This document shows, piece by piece, positions 11,001 through 13,323 of a stretch of 13,323 bases of DNA (within the stretch, counting starts at the first letter, position 1; each line of letters begins with the position of its first letter). The position numbers and the translations under genes were made by a program. The stretch comes from an uncultured Eubacteriales bacterium (GTDB taxonomy: Bacteria > Bacillota > Clostridia > Christensenellales > UBA1242), in contig USSZ01000026.1 in the NCBI GenBank assembly GCA_900557645.1, positions 1-13,323 on the forward strand. Reading direction: 5' to 3'. A model generated the notes under the pieces. It was not told the origin of the DNA, ran no database searches, and saw only the letters and a list, made by a program, of their open reading frames with translations.

Positions 11001-11786
11001 TACAGAATAATCATACTCAAAATAATTTTGATTTAGATTTTCAAATAATTTAATTCCATTTATGTAAACATCATATGAAGCATTCACTTTTTCTTCCCAA
11101 GAAATAGTTGCTTTTCCCTCTCCAAACGTTTCACTATTTTCAATAGTTATATTTTCAAGGACTCCCATTACTCCATAATTGACAACAACTTGAGCACTAT
11201 AAACAGAATCATCAATATACTTATTTGAACTTAATGCTTTAACTTTTACATAATATGAACCAATCTTATCAAAAGTGAAATAGTTTACATCAGTTTTTGC
11301 AAAAGTATATTCTATTCTATTAGGATCACTATTTTCTTCTATTAAAGAATATGCAATCTCATATCCTGAAGCATAAACTTCTCGCCCATCTACAACAACA
11401 AAAGATTTATCCCAAGAATAAACACCTTCACTATTTAATATAAAATTCTTTGGCATTGACTGTTTATACTTTACATTTACTTTTACACTTGCAAGAACTC
11501 TATTTTGATAATTTGCGAATATATATGCCTCACCTGATATGACACCAATAAAAGTCCCATCTTCTTGTTTTTTTAATATATCTTCATTTGATGAAGTTAA
11601 GTTAACATCGTTTTTTTCAATACCAGAAACTTCAAGATAATCATAAAAATTTATTGTTTCGTCAATTGAAACAATATATTCTTCATCTTTAAATTCCCCA
11701 GTTATGCTTGGAGTGCTATTACAAGCCGTAAAGCAAAAAATAGAAACAATTGCCAAAGCAAAAATAGCAAATATATTTTTCTTCAT
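2031..11786 (-). CDS. Giant modular lipoprotein: Ig-like domain, about 25 Fn3-like modules, GLUG-type C-terminal beta-helix
   Basis: The product has 3251 residues. MKKN, a hydrophobic core and the lipobox FTAC (lipidated C22) make it an exported lipoprotein. Residues about 30-108 resemble a bacterial Ig-like (BIG2-type) domain: LTSSNEDIL, then GTFIGVISGEAYIFA. Residues 109-2859 are tandem Fn3-like beta-sandwiches, typically 80-120 residues, with a B-strand Trp followed by a Y-x-I/V-Y strand (W230, W1007, W1722, W2789) and boundaries ending in KL or similar. From about 2868 the sequence changes to a GLUG-type right-handed beta-helix (NYGTIDN, NYGTIQNC, NSYGTIEYV). There is no LPXTG, SLH or choline-binding motif, so lipid is the only visible anchor. 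The start at 11786 is preferred: AGAGG (11792-11796) sits five bases before it, and an in-frame ATG nine codons upstream overlaps the likely -10 box. A long adhesin-like surface protein is the likeliest role; the ligand is unknown. Confidence 0.92.
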   Translation of the reverse strand: MKKNIFAIFALAIVSIFCFTACNSTPSITGEFKDEEYIVSIDETINFYDYLEVSGIEKNDVNLTSSNEDILKKQEDGTFIGVISGEAYIFANYQNRVLASVKVNVKYKQSMPKNFILNSEGVYSWDKSFVVVDGREVYASGYEIAYSLIEENSDPNRIEYTFAKTDVNYFTFDKIGSYYVKVKALSSNKYIDDSVYSAQVVVNYGVMGVLENITIENSETFGEGKATISWEEKVNASYDVYINGIKLFENLNQNYFEYDYSVFKANDEINISVISKDNQDLLISTKTVFSLNKLQSSSLKYNYTDGNGFVDWLKVDNALGYRLRTFSVNDSTDEYTDFSVDDDFSQYLKGKESGLYNFSLMTIGGKSEQGLFLNGEILDTLLVAKLSIPKIEITFGDKNATLKFSEDEYIKNYRIEWGNKSEIYNTDEGLETIIDLSDLSVGQYNFTITALPTEEEGEVKPFSDGELSTSYVINSDSYIFEFYILDEFTDITHSLNTEEKLSTIVVDKIENANYYSLYINDKIVDNNKYQVVDNGEKLSIILNDLSSFVPEDDKYIIKVVAGRRNEENIDTAVKQEIVKELGILPIVSEVSSEEQENGSYKWNILEQNALYVYEIYKTEKDYVIEPNAKPVASGETTEGKINEILEFGYYVIRIVSKSIDNNNYLDSNYYNKENYFTANFIVTQKIETPNVRFENDNGTYKLIIESVEYGGGYDIYINGEKDGAVLFGDSHPEFAVYDKFEETFENPKDYQIKVIAHSGTMYDKFLHTPSDEFELTITKLAVPTFEVIEDYNENNNLKKEHEYLQVNMIENADYPVIKLENEVVNLDNQTRIDMIDYSTYDTEFKISLQYIAVKNSENNHYYLDSQLNEINFKRVSSPTSISYSDGVLTFANNENGKVENYFITLTTVNSVNSDYYTRFFTDDNSLTFDLQEKINQLLESDENFKNAYKMSEYLQVEISSHTNKMIENIYYLPSANGTTIQGQNKLDLKKLDAPEIKFDSSTHILSWNNVSDNTTYDIYVDDTKMVESYTSTSISLEELGDIDWLTSKIVYVKSYNKSFLDSDNSNSINIKKLQPVSSINVANVDGDWIISLSLLSDTGNISEIQVNGSADNVTFTPGGNVASFNIADFSGVNDFNFQVIYKNTGNANYYINSDVTSFTLVNLEDNVFQVTLSDDTLSWNTIASDFIGTDIDPLIYTIKIVNKEQEYYINLTDRSYSIQDIETKIGAKLSEEVQLQVIASINSDYVLTLKDGQAKGYYGQHIGQVINVEKLDEIDNISKTIEDNITEQTVLNQKLNSSVILKWKDLWSSLDNINFKVVINYQDGEPLSLILKNGDEHENYKLSLSDGEYILKLNKEIIKSGINDISLTVLRTGSINSETKSISVERLQNVNLATISDSGILTIEDEQNCSYLIQISIEDRTIEKSFILGEDDFSKTINLMTENFLVGKLGSYTVKVIAFDNDMEKAPSKEEFVINGYKLEGIDNIQINDSGNIVLTLIIDDFSNLVFTAKFKTSNNEVIREFVPMQVEGSSNQFYVAMIDIIDLFKDILSMQAESLSFDFTVRKAGSIDADWVNVTFNYAIDSNPVMKREASIVNDYIIFAKGNNDNTVGFRAYIKGYEESYLKYFTAEETIGYWKESQDGTIKEFVREKDPSSSATYTECYGILISELLSDLSFGQVTFNISRVGKESQVYYQYNSYTFDIYKLNAITGDSFDVSNNVLSWEWIQQDENEEYAKSPTAYYVKFIIEDSIENKEFQIMSYKNFIDLSNIGLVPGESYNISIIAVSNNSNVICSNSSTRSFTIRKYNAPISVEVKNGKITFNEEKMRNSQFMQDIITFFNTYTSQSNWVEKGNDVEDVDKLYNTMVKDGKEYFEPINFRLDTILNSETRVSLQLTLINGGAATNTIYKISGIDAIKLFPDFEIDYLVSVDPNTHKNVYEKMSYVKLLGNYAEAITDSSAEFNTFNKFVTALSSSNKGIGDDQILFDDLGREIPSGEYYISVVHSGSGVNISSDASESYKMYLSYAPQMTLQNENIEGKSQYTINVKPVSTYNVEEIGSDGSPTLISKMIAQKYKMTFRIDNAGNKQLLFTLMISFNGNEWEISYNDEVLQAVEGKLPLITNVDNGEDIPGFKINMSSLKYSLNEKQDDLVKINQLMQVDIYAYLPSELGYTTNGKSAIFNVNYLDLPQENIKFENGVFSIIANLDKNYEVLVRYKLQGASQDSFKTSFIDGQALLNFKDAGAYDYIILSINGSISTNVMNIESDTYAIKNIYKLSEPELTTENNNLIIKYNTQNTNNMSTLSFMMGNDISLAEGYDGDDIGYYYISEMTRNDNGSAYYVGSTNADGTTIYKSELTATSFSAYFNGNSGSFTLSEDKFSYGDQSADHLLVFNEGKEKAILTSEVNVINARMLPTVTSANVEGGNYSWSEVEIDDTFSENGIIVYKIDVIYYEKDLNEIDYNKQKEETYYSISNTLASSYISEQYDYYKINVTTLVGIETNEENNNAVKSIEGKYYTFNKTVKYQDGAQVLRSQAKMGAKNDYIVRTISPVLYNNKGISQGKVEFMIDKNLYTTDQSNQEATSERITIMAEYERAGKNYSIKLTGSFEFAEDSNVGYENYKIVRFTPDEGQLNDISSFNLNIYIFGKDGSGKNQLNSKPLKVENVYKLGNVKSSYYEIGLEENGQTYIDFDEYFKQNSINNDYSCYKIVITIVDLEGKEQKTEMTSSTGHKFAFTDDMIDKIIKIQVQDGQSNDQLNKKLLLYSDTLSFNIYKTSVEDLSLSWNQEKVRFEWNWVNENNAQYEFWTNLLINGITEQGFTNNYYYMPKNSGTVQEFTLRARMLNLSDEGNEIYLFSDTLSFEGSADVMLFSGGTGEQNSPYLISDLEDFLNISKRNEEGQKFYFRLTTDLTISDGDLYDEETSQRIIDTFYGEFDGNGKTLTFISNSIYDMESYTNNIIPGFNSLTVNKYSSLFNKIGEGGKVKNLLINYEINYNKVSNNTIAFAPLALYNYGTIDNVILNDMEIYVAGNENNNNILIGGLVTLNYGTIQNCKNRDELDYTMTQNFAVKLGYGGIALFNTSSAIISNCFNSGTKSVKLTVENNIAVMAGITLSNQGKISVCGNDSNFVISSVGSFSVTGYVSGITMSNSYGTIEYVYNNGSFTRGTNFGKLNSAGIAYEITSGIINNIVETAGINYFVTCTGSLPTIRGTLYAKADSGVDGINTVALKETSINCGSTGYKLIITSIEGGFTAKIQ
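2217..2786 (-). repeat. GLUG-type beta-helix coils at the C-terminus of the giant lipoprotein
   Basis: Six coils follow one another from about residue 3001 to 3190: LALYNYGTIDNV, GGLVTLNYGTIQNC, GGIALFNTSSAIISNC, AGITLSNQGKISVC, SGITMSNSYGTIEYV and AGIAYEITSGIINNI. They match the G-G-L-x-x-x-N-x-G-T-I-x-N-C ladder of GLUG repeats, which fold as a right-handed parallel beta-helix in surface and adhesion proteins. The stretch before them (residues about 2868-3000, with SPYLISDLEDFLNIS and GEFDGNGKTLT) is the capping region usual for this class. Confidence 0.75.
3210..11462 (-). repeat. Array of about 25 degenerate Fn3-like modules within the giant lipoprotein
   Basis: The modules span residues 109-2859. 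They share a pattern rather than close identity: a start like P-x-I/V, a central strand such as ATISWEEK, ILSWNNV or VLSWEW, then a strand such as YDVYING, YDIYING or YDIYVDD, and an end such as YLDSN, YLDSQ, FLDSD, YYINSD or LFSDT followed by a strand closing in KL, RV or KY. Two modules are much longer than the rest (about 1805-2023 and 2024-2180). I saw no long DNA-level identity between modules. The count is by eye and may be off by two or three. Confidence 0.75.
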
Positions 11787-11811
11787 CAAAACCTCTACCT
11801 TTAGTATTTTC

Positions 11812-11841
11812 ATAATAACACTTTTTTAATCTTTAAAGCAA
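11812..11841 (-). promoter_or_regulatory. Candidate promoter of the giant lipoprotein gene
   Basis: On the minus strand TTGCTT (11836-11841), an 18-base spacer and TATTAT (11812-11817) preceded by TGT form an extended -10 promoter. The -35 box is weak (three of six consensus bases), which the TG extension can offset. It would start transcription just before the AGAGG ribosome site, giving a leader of about 20 bases, and would exclude the upstream in-frame ATG at 11811-11813. Confidence 0.45.
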
Positions 11842-11874
11842 ATGTTTTGACGAATTTTAGAACTTTATATATAG

Positions 11875-11954
11875 ATATTAATATTATTAATATTTATTAA
11901 ATACAATAAAATTAATAAAATAAAATAATAATTATAAATTTATTTTATTTTTTA
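11875..11954. other. Nearly pure A/T stretch in the divergent intergenic region
   Basis: The intergenic region 11787-12054 holds no credible gene. In 80 bases at 11875-11954 the only G or C is one C at 11904, and 11905-11954 is 50 bases of A and T alone. The tract sits between the two divergent promoters and mixes short A-runs and T-runs. It could serve as an UP-element-rich, easily melted or bent promoter region; no specific site is recognisable. Confidence 0.7.
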
Positions 11955-11994
11955 CTAATTAAACAATAATATAAAAATTTCACAAACCAATGAC

Positions 11995-12024
11995 TTGTGC
12001 GATATTTATATTTGGGTGTATAAT
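11995..12024 (+). promoter_or_regulatory. Candidate promoter of the YibE/F-like gene
   Basis: TTGTGC (11995-12000) is followed after 18 bases by a perfect TATAAT (12019-12024). Transcription would begin near 12031, giving a leader of about 24 bases with GAGGAG (12042-12047) seven bases before the ATG at 12055. The -35 box matches the consensus only at its TTG. Confidence 0.55.
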
Positions 12025-12054
12025 CTAGCTATTACAATAGTGAGGAGAGATAAA

Positions 12055-13287
12055 ATGAAAAAGTATTTTATTTTATTATTAAGTATTCTAGTGCTATGCG
12101 TAGGACAAGCTGTCTTTGCTACGGACACAAAGGAATACATAGAATATTCGTCTGGTGAGAAAGATGATGGTTCGATATATTTAGACTCGTATGAAGATTA
12201 TTTAAAAGCGCTTGGAAATGTTGATGAGCAAGAAGTGTACAAGGAGCAATATTTATCAGATTTAGCGAATGCAGTTCTTAATTATGATTTAACAGAAAGA
12301 CCAGCTGTTGTAAAAGCTAGAGTGCTTAATGTTGAAGGTAAGAAAGAATATTATTCGTATGATAGCTATGGCTTGTCTAAAATATCATATCAGCCGGTTA
12401 ATGTTCAAGTGCTAGAAGGAAAGCACAAAGGTGAAACATATGATATCTCATATATCTTGACAGCAGACAGCTACGAGAATTTGAAGATAAAAGAATTAAA
12501 GGCGAATCAAAAAATAAATATAATAATAAGTGAATCTGGCGATGAATCCTATGCATACGTGACAACAGTAGATTCAGCCGTGAATAGAGTAGCATTAACA
12601 GTTGCATTAATTATTATTGCTGTGTTACTGATGATTGTATATCTAGGTAAGCAAGGTATGAAAATCATCCCACAAATGATATTGCTAGCAGACATGGTAA
12701 TGCTTATACTAGTGCCAGAGCTATTTGCGGGAAGAAGCTTATTATGGCTAACAATAGTTACATCAATTTTGTATATCATAGTTGAATCGGTAATTAAAGT
12801 AGGGCTAAATTCAAAAACAGTCGCAGCAATATTTTCAACAATCGTTGTTACTCTATCATTGACAGTTGTATTAGTTGGTGTTTCAAATATGGCAAACTTC
12901 TCAGGCATAACATATGAAGTGCTAAATATGTTGGAAAGTTTCCCAAAAGGAACAATAGACTTTTATATGCTTTATATATCTAGCTTTATTTTACTATGCA
13001 TGATTGTAACATCAAATATATCATGCATGGCAATTAACACAAACGGAGATAAAAAAGCGATAAAAGAAAACATAGCAGAAAAATTACCACTATTTATCGG
13101 AATACTATTTGTATCAATAATACCAAAATACTTGTATTTGTTTATATCTAAATACACATATGACGAAATAATAAACTCAGAAATGCTACTTACGGATGTG
13201 TACAAAATAACATTTTTAATAATAGCAATGGTAGTAACCGTGCAAATTACAGAATACGCAAAGAAGTTGTTTGTTGACGAAAAATAA
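12055..13287 (+). CDS. YibE/F-like multi-pass membrane protein with signal peptide
   Basis: The 410-residue product has a signal peptide (1-22, likely cleaved after AVFA), an external domain (23-177) and about seven membrane helices (roughly 179-197, 204-220, 227-245, 254-275, 303-322, 344-364, 383-397). Residues 84-170 (AVVKARVLNVEG, then VNVQVLEGKHKGETYDI, then LKANQKINIII) and the first four helices, including VIKVGLNSKTVAAIFST, follow the YibE/F family pattern. The family has no firmly established function. The usual conserved segment after the fifth helix (GALGAVMDVA-like, then a GRDIMGTM-like motif) is not visible; instead there is IVTSNISCMAINTNGDKK, so this is a divergent member. The start at 12055 is chosen for its GAGGAG site; an upstream in-frame TTG coincides with the -35 box and gives no signal peptide. 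The gene is divergent from the giant lipoprotein gene. Confidence 0.65.
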   Translation: MKKYFILLLSILVLCVGQAVFATDTKEYIEYSSGEKDDGSIYLDSYEDYLKALGNVDEQEVYKEQYLSDLANAVLNYDLTERPAVVKARVLNVEGKKEYYSYDSYGLSKISYQPVNVQVLEGKHKGETYDISYILTADSYENLKIKELKANQKINIIISESGDESYAYVTTVDSAVNRVALTVALIIIAVLLMIVYLGKQGMKIIPQMILLADMVMLILVPELFAGRSLLWLTIVTSILYIIVESVIKVGLNSKTVAAIFSTIVVTLSLTVVLVGVSNMANFSGITYEVLNMLESFPKGTIDFYMLYISSFILLCMIVTSNISCMAINTNGDKKAIKENIAEKLPLFIGILFVSIIPKYLYLFISKYTYDEIINSEMLLTDVYKITFLIIAMVVTVQITEYAKKLFVDEK

Positions 13288-13294
13288 AAATAAG

Positions 13295-13323
13295 GACGTA
13301 GAAAAATTTAATCTTTCTATGTC
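13295..13323 (+). terminator. Terminator hairpin after the YibE/F-like gene, cut by the window end
   Basis: GACGTAGAAA (13295-13304) pairs with TTTCTATGTC (13314-13323), ten base pairs including one G-U, around a 9-base loop, starting eight bases after the stop codon. The T-run expected on the 3' side would lie outside the window. Stem position and lack of another gene make a terminator likely. Confidence 0.6.

Noticed and set aside
2031..11786. Giant gene as an RTX toxin, peptide synthetase or phage tail protein
   Set aside because: There are no GGxGxD repeats, no carrier or adenylation motifs, and no phage neighbours. The lipobox, Fn3-like pattern and GLUG coils fit a surface lipoprotein instead.
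11784..11813. Upstream in-frame start for the giant lipoprotein (nine extra residues)
   Set aside because: It puts charged residues ahead of a complete lipoprotein signal, lacks a good ribosome site, and its ATG overlaps the likely -10 box. The ATG at 11786 has AGAGG at ideal distance.
11847..11875. Possible plus-strand promoter TTGACG, 17 bases, TATAGA
   Set aside because: It lies about 180 bases before the plus-strand gene across an AT-only tract, while a perfect TATAAT sits much closer at 12019-12024.
11995..12054. Upstream in-frame TTG start for the YibE/F-like gene
   Set aside because: It coincides with the -35 box, lies before the TATAAT, and would bury the signal peptide; the ATG at 12055 has GAGGAG seven bases upstream.
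12549..12908. Minus-strand open frame inside the YibE/F-like gene
   Set aside because: It is the antisense shadow of a well-supported coding sequence, without its own ribosome site or recognisable domain.
1..13323. Mycoplasma-type code with TGA as Trp
   Set aside because: TGA ends the small lipoprotein gene exactly at a terminator, and tryptophans in the genes are coded by TGG.
1..13323. CRISPR array, tRNA, rRNA, riboswitch, insertion sequence or prophage
   Set aside because: I found no regularly spaced direct repeats, no recognisable structured RNA, and no transposase, integrase or phage structural gene.

Overview
The window comes from a very AT-rich, low-GC Gram-positive-type genome. TGA is a real stop (it ends the small lipoprotein gene) and Trp is coded by TGG, so the standard code applies. 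Shine-Dalgarno sites, extended -10 promoters, lipoboxes and a YibE/F-like protein point to the Firmicutes, and the stacked surface-protein domains (InlB-type B repeats, Fn3-like modules, GLUG-type coils) suggest an uncultured, possibly gut-associated Clostridia or Bacilli lineage. The lineage is an inference; no marker gene is present.

Layout. Positions 1-905 (minus): the first 301 residues of a surface protein with an N-terminal membrane segment, an unrecognised Gly/aromatic-rich domain and InlB/Listeria-Bacteroides B repeats, running off the window. It has its own strong extended -10 promoter (958-987). Positions 1064-1093: a perfect 11-bp terminator hairpin whose loop holds the stop codon of the next gene. 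Positions 1078-1959 (minus): a 293-residue lipoprotein with an additional C-terminal membrane helix. Positions 2031-11786 (minus): a giant gene of 3251 codons for a lipoprotein with one Ig-like domain, about 25 tandem Fn3-like modules and a C-terminal GLUG-type beta-helix. Positions 11787-12054: a divergent intergenic region, almost pure A/T in its middle, with a candidate promoter at each end. Positions 12055-13287 (plus): a 410-residue YibE/F-like membrane protein, followed by a terminator hairpin cut by the window end.

How the genes may work together. The three minus-strand genes all encode exported, envelope-anchored proteins and form a surface-protein cluster. The giant lipoprotein and the small lipoprotein are 71 bp apart with no convincing promoter between them and may be co-transcribed. 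The InlB-repeat gene is separated by a terminator and its own promoter. A lipid-anchored stalk of about 25 beta-sandwich modules would hold the beta-helix well outside the cell wall, which fits adhesion or polysaccharide binding, but no ligand can be read from the sequence. The YibE/F-like gene is divergently transcribed and probably unrelated in function. I see no RNA genes, CRISPR arrays, transposases or phage genes.
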